Source: Pseudomonas sp. GD03944 | GTDB taxonomy: Bacteria > Pseudomonadota > Gammaproteobacteria > Pseudomonadales > Pseudomonadaceae | DNA: 64,000 nucleotides | Direction: 5' to 3' | Assembly (NCBI RefSeq): GCF_029839275.1 | Contig: NZ_JAOCAH010000004.1 | Location: 186,001-250,000, forward strand | Shown: in pieces, positions 8,990 to 18,389 of the stretch | How the letters are laid out: the number at the start of each line of letters is the position of its first letter | Position numbering within the stretch: the first letter of the stretch is position 1 | The notes under the pieces: generated by a model | Told to the model about the DNA's origin: nothing | The model's database searches: none | Seen by the model: the letters and a program-made list of their open reading frames with translations, nothing else | Made by a program: the position numbers and the translations under genes

Positions 8990-9807
8990 CCTGTAGGAGC
9001 GGCCTGGGCCGCGAGCTCGACGGCCGTTGTCACAACGCGTTCCGGCGATATGAACCGAAAGGCTCGCGAGCAAGCCCGCTCCTATAGAAATCAGCCGATA
9101 AAAACGCTGACTGCCGTGAGAGGGCAATCGCGGCGCGCTGGACCCTGCAGGAGCCCCGGCCCGGGGCGAAGCAGGTCAGGCATTCGGCGCTCCCAGCCGT
9201 CATTCGCCGCGGGGCGCGGCTCCGACAGGCAGGCCAAACAGCAACACAGCTGCCCCCGGGTATCGCTGCGCTCAACCCAGGCTACGACCTGATGGGAAGG
9301 TTTCATTTTTTTTGGGGGAGCAGAAGGTCGTCAAAGCACCACATCAATCCCTGTGGGAGGGGCTTCAGCCGCGAGCTCGACGGCCGTTGTCACAACGCGT
9401 TCCAACGACATGAACGGAAGAGCTCGCGGGCAAGCCCGCTCCTCTAGAAATCAGCCGATAAAAACGCTGACTGCCGTGAGAGGGAAATCGCGGCGCGCTG
9501 GACCCTGTAGGAGCCCCGCCCCGGGGCGAAGCCGGTCAGGCATTCGGCGCTCCCAGCCGTCATTCGCCGCGGGGCGCGGCTCCCACAGGCAGGCCAAACA
9601 GCAACACAGCTGCCCCCGGGTATCGCTGCGCTCAACCCAGGCTACGACCTGATGGGAAGGGTTCAATTTTTTGGGGGGGAGCAAAAGTCGTCAGAGCACC
9701 ACATCAATCCCTGTGGGAGGGGCTTTAGCCGCGAACTCGACGGCCTGTGTCATGACGTGTTCTTACCCTCAGAACGAAAAGCTTGCGGGCAAGCCCGCTC
9801 CTACACG
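8990..9807. repeat. 360-bp tandem repeat array, 2.3 copies, containing REP doublets
   Basis: Copies start near 8990, 9350 and 9710, with an exact 360-base register. Copies 1 and 2 are nearly identical over 9070-9300 versus 9430-9660, with fewer than ten mismatches and one 60-base line identical. The third copy is truncated after about 97 bases. Each unit begins with a REP doublet (TAGGAG...CGCGAGCTCG / CGGGCAAGCCCGCTCCT), followed by a second palindromic module around GGAGCCCCGCCCCGGGGCGAAGC and GCGGGGCGCGGCTCC, and ends in a T- and G-rich tract. Short open frames inside it are repeat by-products. This fills the 980-base gap between the cNMP/CBS gene and glcB. Confidence 0.9.
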
Positions 9808-9827
9808 GGCGGGCAAACGCCGGGCAA

Positions 9828-9854
9828 TAAAAAACCGCCCCGAAGGGCGGTTTT
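9828..9854 (-). terminator. rho-independent terminator of glcB
   Basis: Read on the minus strand, AACCGCCC-TTCG-GGGCGGTT is followed by a run of T. It begins 13 bases after the malate synthase stop codon. Confidence 0.9.
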
Positions 9855-9866
9855 CTGTGCGGCGGG

Positions 9867-12044
9867 TTACAGGCCGTTCTTGGCCTTGAACTCGCGACGG
9901 CGGCGGTGCAGCACCGGCTCGGTGTAGCCGTTGGGCTGCTTGGCGCCTTCGATCACCAGCTCCAGGGCAGCCTGGAAGGCGATGTTGTCGTCGAAGTTCG
10001 GTGCCAGCGGGCGGTACAGCGGGTCGTTGGCGTTCTGGCGGTCGACCACCGGGGCCATGCGCTTGAGGCTGGCAACGATCTGCTCTTCGCTGGCGATGCC
10101 ATGGCGCAGCCAGTTGGCCAGCAGCTGGCTGGAAATACGCAGGGTGGCGCGGTCTTCCATCAGGCCGATGTCGTTGATGTCCGGCACCTTGGAGCAGCCG
10201 ACGCCCTGGTCGATCCAGCGCACCACGTAACCGAGGATGCCCTGGGCGTTGTTGTCCAGTTCGTTCTGGATTTCCTCGGCAGACCAGTTGGTGTCCTTGG
10301 CCAGAGGGATGGTCAGGATGTCGTCCACCGACGCGGGGGCGCGCTTGGCCAGTTCGGCCTGGCGGGCGAACACGTCGACCTTGTGGTAATGCAGGGCGTG
10401 CAGGGTGGCGGCGGTCGGCGACGGAACCCAGGCGGTGTTGGCGCCGGACAGCGGGTGCGCGATCTTCTGCTCGAGCATGCCGGCCATCAGGTCGGGCATG
10501 GCCCACATGCCCTTGCCGATCTGGGCGCGGCCCTGCAGGCCGGTGGCCAGGCCGATGTCGACGTTGCTGTTTTCGTAGGCGCCGATCCACTTCTCGCTCT
10601 TCATGGCGGCCTTGCGCACCACGGCGCCGGCTTCCATGGAGGTGTGGATTTCGTCACCGGTACGGTCGAGGAAGCCGGTGTTGATGAACACCACCCGCTC
10701 GCTGGCGGCCTTGATGCACGCCTTGAGGTTGACGGTGGTGCGACGCTCTTCGTCCATGATGCCGACTTTCAGGGTGTTGCGCGGCAGGCCGAGGACGTCT
10801 TCGACGCGGCCGAAGATTTCGGTGGTGAAGGCCACTTCTTCCGGGCCGTGCATCTTCGGCTTGACGATGTACACCGAGCCGCTGCGGGTGTTCTTGCGGC
10901 TGGTGTTGCCGTTGAGGTTGTGGATCGCGATCAGGCTGGTGAACAGCGCATCGAGGATGCCTTCCGGGGCTTCGTTGCCCTGGGCATCGAGGATCGCTGG
11001 GTTGGTCATCAGGTGGCCGACGTTGCGCACGAACAGCAGGCTGCGCCCGTGCAGGGTCAGCTCGCCGCCGGCAGCGGTGGTGTACACGCGGTCCGGGTTC
11101 ATGGTGCGGGTGAAGGTAGTGCCGCCCTTGGCGACTTCTTCCGCCAGGTCGCCCTTCATCAGGCCGAGCCAGTTGCGGTAGATCACGGTCTTGTCGTCGG
11201 CGTCGACGGCCGCTACCGAATCTTCGCAGTCCATGATGGTGGTCAGTGCCGCTTCCATCAGCACGTCTTTCACGCCGGCGGCGTCGGTGCTGCCGATCGG
11301 GCTGCTGGCGTCGATCTGGATTTCGAAATGCAGGCCGTTGTGCTTGAGCAGTACGGCGATGGGCGCGGCGGCGTCGCCCTGGAAGCCGATCAGTTGCGCG
11401 TCGTCACGCAGGCCGCTGTTGCTGCCGCCCTTGAGGCTGACGACCAGCTTGCCGTCGGCGATGCGGTAGCCGGTGGCGTCGACGTGGGAGCCGGCAGCCA
11501 GGGGCGCGGCCTCGTCGAGGAAGGCGCGGGCGAAGGCAATGACCTTGTCGCCACGGACCTTGTTGTAGCCGCGGCCTTTCTCGGCGCCGCCTTCTTCGCT
11601 GATCACGTCGGTGCCGTACAGGGCGTCGTACAGCGAGCCCCAGCGGGCGTTGGAAGCGTTCAGGGCGAAGCGCGCGTTCATCACCGGCACCACCAGCTGC
11701 GGGCCGGCCAGGCGGGCGATCTCGTCGTCGACGTTCTGGGTGGTGGCCTGGAAGTCGGCCGGTTCCGGCAGCAGGTAGCCGATTTCCTGGAGGAATGCCT
11801 TGTAGGCGACGGCGTCATGGGCCTGGCCGGCGCGGGCCTGGTGCCAGGCGTCGATCTGCGCCTGGAGCGCGTCGCGCTTGGCGAGCAGGGCGCGGTTTTT
11901 CGGCGCCAGTTCATTGATCACGGCTTCGGCGCCGACCCAGAACTTGTCGGCAGCGATGCCGGTACCGGGGATGGCTTCGTTGTTCACGAAGTCGAACAGC
12001 ACTTTGGCGACCTGCAGGCCACCGACTTGAACGCGTTCAGTCAT
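9867..12044 (-). CDS. glcB: malate synthase G
   Basis: This 725-residue enzyme condenses glyoxylate with acetyl-CoA to make malate, the second step of the glyoxylate shunt. It has exactly the length usual for the monomeric G isoform. Recognisable blocks are [22 protein letters not shown] near the N terminus, the acidic metal/substrate loop [18 protein letters not shown], the [19 protein letters not shown] block, [13 protein letters not shown], and the late [19 protein letters not shown] segment. The ATG at 12044 is preceded by GAGG at a good distance; in-frame codons further upstream lack support. It is a single-gene unit with its own terminator. Confidence 0.97.
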   Translation of the reverse strand: MTERVQVGGLQVAKVLFDFVNNEAIPGTGIAADKFWVGAEAVINELAPKNRALLAKRDALQAQIDAWHQARAGQAHDAVAYKAFLQEIGYLLPEPADFQATTQNVDDEIARLAGPQLVVPVMNARFALNASNARWGSLYDALYGTDVISEEGGAEKGRGYNKVRGDKVIAFARAFLDEAAPLAAGSHVDATGYRIADGKLVVSLKGGSNSGLRDDAQLIGFQGDAAAPIAVLLKHNGLHFEIQIDASSPIGSTDAAGVKDVLMEAALTTIMDCEDSVAAVDADDKTVIYRNWLGLMKGDLAEEVAKGGTTFTRTMNPDRVYTTAAGGELTLHGRSLLFVRNVGHLMTNPAILDAQGNEAPEGILDALFTSLIAIHNLNGNTSRKNTRSGSVYIVKPKMHGPEEVAFTTEIFGRVEDVLGLPRNTLKVGIMDEERRTTVNLKACIKAASERVVFINTGFLDRTGDEIHTSMEAGAVVRKAAMKSEKWIGAYENSNVDIGLATGLQGRAQIGKGMWAMPDLMAGMLEQKIAHPLSGANTAWVPSPTAATLHALHYHKVDVFARQAELAKRAPASVDDILTIPLAKDTNWSAEEIQNELDNNAQGILGYVVRWIDQGVGCSKVPDINDIGLMEDRATLRISSQLLANWLRHGIASEEQIVASLKRMAPVVDRQNANDPLYRPLAPNFDDNIAFQAALELVIEGAKQPNGYTEPVLHRRRREFKAKNGL

Positions 12045-12354
12045 CACTTGCCTCACTCTGCTCAGCTCTTCAGCTCTACTTGATAGCCGCTTCAAACCCG
12101 GGGGTTCGATTCTTGTAGTCCAAGGCGCGGCATACTACATGAAGATATCGGGAAAATCAGTGGGTGCGCGTCGTTCTGCGACCAAGAAAGGCTTTCCAGT
12201 CACGTGCGGAGCTTTGTGTTCTCAAAAATCGATAATATTGTTTCATAAAAATATAAAAACGGTATACGACTTATTGCCTGTTCCGTTGTCCTTCCGACGA
12301 AACCGGCGGTCAGCCGCCTATACTGCGACGACCCCCTTCCGCGGAGTTTCCAGC
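12045..12354. other. intergenic region between glcB and the GNAT gene, with AT-rich pocket
   Basis: The 310 bases between the divergent genes hold an unusually AT-rich stretch (about 12215-12275, with runs such as ATAATATTG and AAAATATAAAAAC) in otherwise GC-rich DNA. This probably contains promoter or UP-like elements for glcB and perhaps for the acetyltransferase. No confident operator is assigned. Confidence 0.4.
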
Positions 12355-12801
12355 ATGCGTATCCATGCGGCCACCCAGGCCGATCTTGAGCTTCTCGCGC
12401 CGCTGTTCAGTGCTTACCTGCAGTTCTACGAGGTGGAAAAGCCCGCCAGCGAGGTGCGCGAGTTTCTCCAGCAACGCCTGGCCCGCGGCGATTCAACGGT
12501 GTTCATCGCCCTTGATGACGACGGCAGCGGCCTCGGTTTCGTCCAGCTTTACCCGCTGTTCGCATCATTGATGCTGCAGCCGTCGTGGCTGCTCAGCGAC
12601 CTGTTCGTGGCACCCCAGGCCCGCTGCCGGGGTGTGGGGGAGGCGTTGATGAACCGCGCCCGCGACCATGCACAGGCCAACGGTGCCTGCGGGCTGCAAC
12701 TGGAAACGGCGAAAACCAACCTGGCTGGACAGCGCCTGTACGAGCGCCTGGGCTATGTGCGGGACGAGGCGTTCTATACCTATTGGCTCAACCTGGCGTG
12801 A
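12355..12801 (+). CDS. GNAT family N-acetyltransferase
   Basis: This 148-residue protein has the GCN5-related acetyltransferase fold. The acetyl-CoA loop motif A is LSDLFVAPQARCRGVGEALMNRARDHA (about residues 79-105; R/Q-x-x-G-x-G/A form), and the C-terminal part has the usual AKTNLAGQRLYERLGYV. The start is the ATG before RIHAATQADLE, where the fold normally begins. It sits 25 bases upstream of the ACT-domain gene, so the two are probably co-transcribed. The substrate cannot be told from sequence. Confidence 0.85.
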   Translation: MRIHAATQADLELLAPLFSAYLQFYEVEKPASEVREFLQQRLARGDSTVFIALDDDGSGLGFVQLYPLFASLMLQPSWLLSDLFVAPQARCRGVGEALMNRARDHAQANGACGLQLETAKTNLAGQRLYERLGYVRDEAFYTYWLNLA

Positions 12802-12826
12802 GCCGCCACTGCCGAGGAGGCACAAG

Positions 12827-13348
12827 ATGGATCATCTGGTACTGACCGTGATTGCCCAGGACCAGCCGGGGCTGGTCGAGCGCCTGGCCAAGTGCGTCGC
12901 CGAACAGGGCGGCAATTGGTTGGAAAGCCGCATGGCCCGTATGGCTGGGCAGTTCGCCGGCATCCTGCGGGTGGCGGTGCCCAAGGAGTCCCGCGACACC
13001 CTGGTGCAAGCCCTGCAGGGCCTCGACGTGGCCGGCATCCGCGTGCTGTTCGCCGACAGCGGCAACGAGCCGCCGGCCGGCAGCTGGAAACCGATTCTGC
13101 TGGAGCTGGTGGGCAACGACCGTCCGGGTATCGTGCGCGACATCACCCAGGTGCTGGCCGAACAGGGGGTGAACCTGGAAAACCTGCTTACCGATGTGTC
13201 CCCGGCGCCCATGAGCGGGGACCCGCTGTTCCATGCCGAAGCGCTGCTGGCGGTGCCGCTGTCCCTGCCGCTGGATACCCTCAAGGCACGTCTGGAAACC
13301 CTGGCCGACGACCTGATGGTGGAGCTGAACCTGCGCGCGGAGGAGTGA
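12827..13348 (+). CDS. tandem ACT-domain protein, GcvR family
   Basis: A 173-residue protein made of two ACT domains (about residues 3-75 and 88-165), with the typical start motifs LTVIAQDQPGLVERLAKCVAEQGGNW and LELVGNDRPGIVRDITQVLAEQGVN. In E. coli the relative GcvR binds glycine and antagonises GcvA, controlling the glycine-cleavage operon. Here no GcvA-type gene is nearby, so a regulatory amino-acid-sensing role is inferred only. A strong ribosome site (GAGGAGG) precedes the ATG. Confidence 0.8.
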   Translation: MDHLVLTVIAQDQPGLVERLAKCVAEQGGNWLESRMARMAGQFAGILRVAVPKESRDTLVQALQGLDVAGIRVLFADSGNEPPAGSWKPILLELVGNDRPGIVRDITQVLAEQGVNLENLLTDVSPAPMSGDPLFHAEALLAVPLSLPLDTLKARLETLADDLMVELNLRAEE

Positions 13349-13380
13349 GGCGACATATCCCCGGTAACCGTGTGTATCAC

Positions 13381-13501
13381 TGTGGATAACCTGGGGGCTG
13401 CCGCGAGCCAGGCTAGTGCCCCGCGGCTTTCCGGGTGTCGGTTAAAAAACCAGCTATTTCAATAAGTTGTGCACGTAAGCTGGGGAGTCTTCTGTGGATA
13501 A
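13381..13501 (-). other. pair of perfect DnaA boxes in a convergent intergenic region
   Basis: TGTGGATAA, the complement of the consensus DnaA box TTATCCACA, occurs twice in the same orientation, at 13381-13389 and 13493-13501. A weaker look-alike (TGTGTATCA) lies just left of the first. The region lies between the GcvR-like gene and rarD and has no gene. A GC-rich hairpin (GGCGGGGCCTTGCGCCCCGCC) lies at about 13570-13590 near the rarD end, without a proper T tract. Confidence 0.5.
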
Positions 13502-13599
13502 GCCCGGGAGCAATGGCTGCGCGCCAGGGCCGGCGGGGCCTGGCGGGAATCGGCTGTTTTTTGTCCAGCGAGGCGGGGCCTTGCGCCCCGCCAGCAGGG

Positions 13600-14487
13600 T
13601 CAGGCACGGCGGCGCAGGGTCAGCCAGGCGTCGACGCTGTAGACCGCCAGACCGGCCCAGATGAACAGGAAGGCCAGCAGCTTGCTGGCGTCGAAATGCT
13701 CGTCGAAGACGAACACAGCGAGCAGCAGGACCAGGGTCGGCGCCACGTACTGCAGAAAGCCCAGGGTGGTGTAGGGCAGGTGCCGGGCGGCGGCGTTGAA
13801 ACACACCAGCGGCACCAGGGTGATCGGGCCGGCAGCCATCAGCCACAGCGCTTCCGGGGTGCTCCAGAACGCCGGCTGGGCACTCATGGCGGCGGGGTGC
13901 AACAGCAGCCAGCCGATGGCCAGCGGCAACAGCAGCCAGGTTTCCACCACCAGCCCCGGCAGGGCGGCGACTGGTGCCTGTTTGCGGATCAGGCCGTAGA
14001 AGGCGAAGGTCAGCGCCAGCACCAGCGACACCCAGGGCAGGCTGCCGACCTGCCACACCTGTTGCGCCACGCCCACGGCCGCCAGGCCCACCGCCAGCCA
14101 CTGCAGGCGCCGCAGGCGCTCGCCGAGAATCAGCATGCCCAGCAGCACGTTCACCAGCGGGTTGATGTAGTAGCCCAGGCTGGCCTCCAGCATGCGCCCG
14201 TTGTTCACCGCCCACACATAGACCAGCCAGTTGCTGGCGATCAGCACGCCGCACAGCGCCAGCACCGCCAGGCGCCGAGGATTGTCGAGCAGCTCGCGCA
14301 ACCAGCCGGGGTGCTTCCACACCAGTAGCAGAGCGGCGCCGAACAGCGCCGACCACAGGGCGCGGTGGACGATGATTTCCAGCGACGGGACTTCCTGGAT
14401 GGCTTTGAAGTACAGGGGGAACAGCCCCCAGATGATGTAGGCGCTGAGGCCGAGTATGTACCCGCGCTGCGGGTTGGCGGTGGCCAT
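13600..14487 (-). CDS. rarD: RarD-type EamA family transporter
   Basis: A 295-residue inner-membrane protein with ten predicted hydrophobic helices arranged as two EamA repeats. The N terminus (RGYILGLSAYIIWGLFPLYFK) is the hallmark of the RarD branch of the drug/metabolite transporter superfamily. Other family blocks include VHRALWSALFG and YYINPLVNVLLGMLILGERL. The substrate of RarD proteins is not established; the original name comes from a chloramphenicol-sensitivity phenotype. It is divergent from nirK and convergent with the GcvR-like gene. Confidence 0.9.
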   Translation of the reverse strand: MATANPQRGYILGLSAYIIWGLFPLYFKAIQEVPSLEIIVHRALWSALFGAALLLVWKHPGWLRELLDNPRRLAVLALCGVLIASNWLVYVWAVNNGRMLEASLGYYINPLVNVLLGMLILGERLRRLQWLAVGLAAVGVAQQVWQVGSLPWVSLVLALTFAFYGLIRKQAPVAALPGLVVETWLLLPLAIGWLLLHPAAMSAQPAFWSTPEALWLMAAGPITLVPLVCFNAAARHLPYTTLGFLQYVAPTLVLLLAVFVFDEHFDASKLLAFLFIWAGLAVYSVDAWLTLRRRA

Positions 14488-14691
14488 GGGATTCCTTGGG
14501 GTGTGGGGTGCCGAAAGAAGTGATTCTAAACATGTCGCACGCGCTTGTCCGGTTGGTCAGCATCGGTCAAGGGACCTGGCTGCGACAAAAGGCCCCGCCC
14601 GCTCGCAAGCGACGCATTCATTGCTCTGGAACAACAAACGCAGACGGTGGTTGGCCTGCAATGGAGGCAGTCAAGAAAAAGGAGCGTCGTG

Positions 14692-15771
14692 ATGAACGTC
14701 TTACACCCTCTGGCACTGGCCGTGGCGTTGGTCTTCGCAGGACAGGCACTGGCCGACACGGCCGACGGATTGCAACGGATCAAGGTCGACCTGGTCGCGC
14801 CGCCGCAGGTCCACGCCCACGAGCAGGCGGTGACCAGCGCACCCCGCGTGGTGCAGTTCCGCATGGTCATCGAGGAAAAGAAAATGGTGATCGACAACCA
14901 GGGCACCACCCTGCAGGCGATGACCTTCGACGGTTCCATGCCCGGTCCGACCATGGTCGTGCACGAGGGCGACTATGTGGAGCTGACCCTGGTCAACCCG
15001 GCCACCAACAGCATGCCGCACAACATCGATTTCCACGCCGCCACCGGCGCCCTGGGCGGGGCCAAGTTGAGCTTCGTGGCGCCGGGCCAGGAAGTGGTGC
15101 TGCGCTTCAAGGCCGACCGCAGCGGCACCTTCGTCTACCACTGCGCGCCGGAGGGCATGGTCGCCTGGCACGTGCTCGCCGGCATGAGCGGCACCCTGAT
15201 GGTACTGCCCCGTGACGGGCTGAAAGACCCGGTCGGCAACCCGCTGCGCTACGACCGTGCCTACACCATCGGCGAATTCGATCTCTACATTCCCAGGGAC
15301 AAGGACGGCAAGTACAAGGACTACCCGAGCCTGATGGCCAGCTACCCGGACAGCCGCGAGGCGATGCGCACCCTGGTGCCGACCCACGTGGTGTTCAACG
15401 GACGGGTCGGCGCACTGACCGGCGAAAACGCCATGAGCGCCAAGGTCGGCGAGACGGTGTTGTTCATCCATTCCCAGGCCAACCGCGACACCCGTCCGCA
15501 CCTGATCGGCGGCCACGGCGACTGGGTCTGGGAAACCGGCAAGTTCGACAACCCGCCGGAGAAGAACCTGGAGACCTGGTTCGTTCGCGGCGGCTCGGCG
15601 GGCGCGGCGCTGTACACCTTCAAGCAGCCGGGCATCTACGCCTACGTCAACCACAACCTGATCGAGGCGATGGAGCTGGGCGCCGCCGGGCACGTCAAGG
15701 TCGAGGGCGAGTGGAACGACGACCTGATGAAGCAGGTCCGCGCGCCCGGGCCGATTACCAGCGGCCAGTGA
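14692..15771 (+). CDS. nirK: copper-containing nitrite reductase
   Basis: A periplasmic enzyme of 359 residues with a Sec-type signal peptide (about 1-21, ending ALA) and two cupredoxin domains. It reduces nitrite to nitric oxide in denitrification. All copper ligands are visible: type 1 His110, Cys151, His160 and Met165; type 2 His115, His150 and His321. The catalytic Asp113 (IDFH) and His275 (GGHGD) are also present. AAGGAG precedes the chosen ATG. It is followed after a few bases by nirV, the usual partner. P. aeruginosa uses the unrelated cytochrome cd1 NirS instead, so this is a lineage difference. No convincing FNR/DNR site was found upstream; the best is an imperfect TTGGT-N4-ATCGG at 14553-14566. 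Confidence 0.96.
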   Translation: MNVLHPLALAVALVFAGQALADTADGLQRIKVDLVAPPQVHAHEQAVTSAPRVVQFRMVIEEKKMVIDNQGTTLQAMTFDGSMPGPTMVVHEGDYVELTLVNPATNSMPHNIDFHAATGALGGAKLSFVAPGQEVVLRFKADRSGTFVYHCAPEGMVAWHVLAGMSGTLMVLPRDGLKDPVGNPLRYDRAYTIGEFDLYIPRDKDGKYKDYPSLMASYPDSREAMRTLVPTHVVFNGRVGALTGENAMSAKVGETVLFIHSQANRDTRPHLIGGHGDWVWETGKFDNPPEKNLETWFVRGGSAGAALYTFKQPGIYAYVNHNLIEAMELGAAGHVKVEGEWNDDLMKQVRAPGPITSGQ

Positions 15772-15781
15772 GGTGGCGGCA

Positions 15782-16510
<729 letters not shown>

Positions 16511-16511
16511 G

Positions 16512-17489
16512 TCAGCCGAACAGGCGCAGCGGTTCTTCGTCGAGGGCCGCCAGTTGTTCGCGCAGTGCCAGCACCTGGTCGCCCCAGTAGCGCTCGCCGG
16601 CGAACCAGGGGAAGGCCAGGGGGAAGGCCGGGTCGTCCCAGCGCCGGGCGATCCAGGCGCTGTGGTGCATCAGGCGCAGCGCGCGAAGGCCTTCGATCAG
16701 CGGCAGCTCGCGGGCGTCGAAGTCATGGAACTCCTGGTAGCCCTCCATCAGTTCGGCCAACTGACCCAGGCGCTCCTGGCGGTCGCCGGCGAGCATCATC
16801 CACAGGTCCTGCACCGCCGGCCCCATGCGGCAGTCGTCGAGGTCGACCACATGGAAGGCGTCGTCGCGGTGCAGCAGGTTGCCGGGGTGGCAGTCGCCGT
16901 GCATCCGAATCGGGTTGTAGCGCACGCGGCCGAACAGTTCGTCCAGGCGCTTGAGCAGGTCGCGGGCCACCGACTCATAGGCCGGGCGCAAACCACTCGG
17001 CACATAACCGCCGTCGAGCACGGTGGCGAGGGATGCATGGCCGAAGTTCTCCACCACCAGTGACTCGCGGTGAGCGAACGGGCGGCTGGCGCCCACCGCG
17101 TGCAGGCGGCCCAGTAGCTGGCCGAGGCTATACAGCTGGTCCAGGTTGCCCGGCTCCGGTGCCCGGCCACCGCGACGAGGGAACAGCGCGAAGCGGAAGC
17201 CGGCATGTTCGAACAGGCTTTCGCCGTCCAGCAGCAGCGGCGCCACCACCGGCACGTCGCACTCGGCCAGCTCGTGGCTGAAGGCGTGCTCCTCGCGGAT
17301 CGCCGCATCGCTCCAGCGGTCCGGGCGGTAGAACTTGGCGATCAGCGGCTGGCTGTCCTCGATGCCGACCTGGTAGACCCGGTTTTCGTAACTGTTGAGT
17401 GCCAGCACGCGGGCGTCGCTGAGGTGGCCGAGGCTTTCCACGGCATCCAGCACCAGGTCGGGCGTGAGGTTGGCGAAGGGATGGGACAT
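16512..17489 (-). CDS. srkA: stress response kinase A (YihE family)
   Basis: A 325-residue aminoglycoside-phosphotransferase-like Ser/Thr kinase. In E. coli SrkA counteracts stress-induced programmed death. Visible elements are the N-terminal NLTPDLVLDAVESLG, the lysine-bearing strand QPLIAKFYRPDRW, the catalytic loop HGDCHPGNLLH, and the metal-binding VVDLDDCRMGP. Length matches the family. It converges on nirV with a one-base gap and no terminator between them. Confidence 0.9.
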   Translation of the reverse strand: MSHPFANLTPDLVLDAVESLGHLSDARVLALNSYENRVYQVGIEDSQPLIAKFYRPDRWSDAAIREEHAFSHELAECDVPVVAPLLLDGESLFEHAGFRFALFPRRGGRAPEPGNLDQLYSLGQLLGRLHAVGASRPFAHRESLVVENFGHASLATVLDGGYVPSGLRPAYESVARDLLKRLDELFGRVRYNPIRMHGDCHPGNLLHRDDAFHVVDLDDCRMGPAVQDLWMMLAGDRQERLGQLAELMEGYQEFHDFDARELPLIEGLRALRLMHHSAWIARRWDDPAFPLAFPWFAGERYWGDQVLALREQLAALDEEPLRLFG

Positions 17490-17549
17490 GGGCGGCTCCG
17501 GTGGCTGGGCCGCAGAGTGTAGCGCTTTAGCCGAAGCCCCGTGTCGCGA

Positions 17550-18314
17550 TCAGAGCTGGGTGCCGAGCAGCACCTGGGCGGCGCTGAACTGGGCGCGCAC
17601 CGGGTCGCCGGCCTTGAGGTGCTGCTGTGCCAGGTGCTCCGGGGCCGCCAGGGCGCAGAGGGTCTGGCCGCTGGCCAGGCCGATGCGCACTTCGCTGGGG
17701 CCGTCGCTGGCTGGCAGGATCTGCTCGATCCAGCCTTCCAGTGCGTTGCGTTGCGGGTCGGCGGGGCTGGACAGCGGGCTGAGTTCCAGCCAGCCGGCCT
17801 TGATCAGCGCGACCACGCCGCAACCCTCGGTCAGCTCGAGTTTTTCCGTGCTGTCGCGGGTGATCTGTGCCTGGATGCAGGCGCCGCCCGGCAGTTCGAG
17901 GGTCAACAGGTCGTTGCGGCCCTGGGTTTCGATCAGGCGAATACGCCCGGCCAGCTGATTGCGTGCGCTGGTGCGCAGCAGCAAGCGGCCGAGCAACTGC
18001 AGGTCAACATCGTTCTCCGCCGACTCCAGCAGCTGGGCCTGCACCGATTCCAGGCGGCGGTACAGTGCCAGCAGGCGCTCGCCGGCCTCGGACAGGTGCG
18101 CACCGCCACCGCCCTTGCCGCCCACGGTACGGATCACCAGGGGTTCTTCGGCCAGGTTGTTGAGTTCGTCGATGGCGTCCCAGGCGGCCTTGTAGCTCAG
18201 CCCGGCGGCTTTCGCCGCGCGGGTGATCGAGCCTTGTTGGGCGATCTGTTCGAGCAGCGCCATGCGTTGAGGGCGGCGGACCAGTTGTTGGGCGAGGGCA
18301 GAAAGGAGCGTCAT
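17550..18314 (-). CDS. modE: ModE-family molybdate-responsive regulator
   Basis: A 254-residue transcription factor. It has an N-terminal winged helix-turn-helix (about residues 15-75, QGSITRAAKAAGLSYKAAWDAIDELNNL, and the wing GGKGGGGAHLSEAGERLL) and two C-terminal TOBE/MOP molybdate-binding domains (about 125-190 and 197-252, SARNQLAGRI and GPSEVRIGLASGQTL). ModE normally represses the molybdate transporter operon when molybdate is plentiful. No modABC lies in this window, so it acts elsewhere. A molybdopterin oxidoreductase is encoded 38 kb away. Confidence 0.9.
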   Translation of the reverse strand: MTLLSALAQQLVRRPQRMALLEQIAQQGSITRAAKAAGLSYKAAWDAIDELNNLAEEPLVIRTVGGKGGGGAHLSEAGERLLALYRRLESVQAQLLESAENDVDLQLLGRLLLRTSARNQLAGRIRLIETQGRNDLLTLELPGGACIQAQITRDSTEKLELTEGCGVVALIKAGWLELSPLSSPADPQRNALEGWIEQILPASDGPSEVRIGLASGQTLCALAAPEHLAQQHLKAGDPVRAQFSAAQVLLGTQL

Positions 18315-18389
18315 GCGGCTGTGCTGTGTGGCTGTGACGGATGCCTGGCAATGTGCGGGATGCTGACCCGGGCGTCAAATGCGCGGGCT

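Noticed and set aside
9050..9652. Similar short open frames on both strands within the 360-bp repeats
   Set aside because: They are made of palindromic repeat DNA, differ at their ends between copies and have no consistent start signals.
9906..12083. A 725-codon open frame on the plus strand opposite glcB
   Set aside because: It mirrors malate synthase exactly, has no domain features and no ribosome site; the composition is that of an antisense shadow. The same applies to the long frames opposite fiuA, the cNMP/CBS gene, the acyl-CoA dehydrogenase genes and the molybdopterin oxidoreductase gene.
13515..13592. Hairpins between the GcvR-like gene and rarD as a terminator
   Set aside because: The stems are GC-rich but the only T run lies well away from them on the wrong side for rarD and ten or more bases from the stem on the other strand.
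14553..14566. A possible FNR/DNR site TTGGT-CAGC-ATCGG before nirK
   Set aside because: Only seven of ten consensus positions match and the right half lacks the CAA end; not enough to call.
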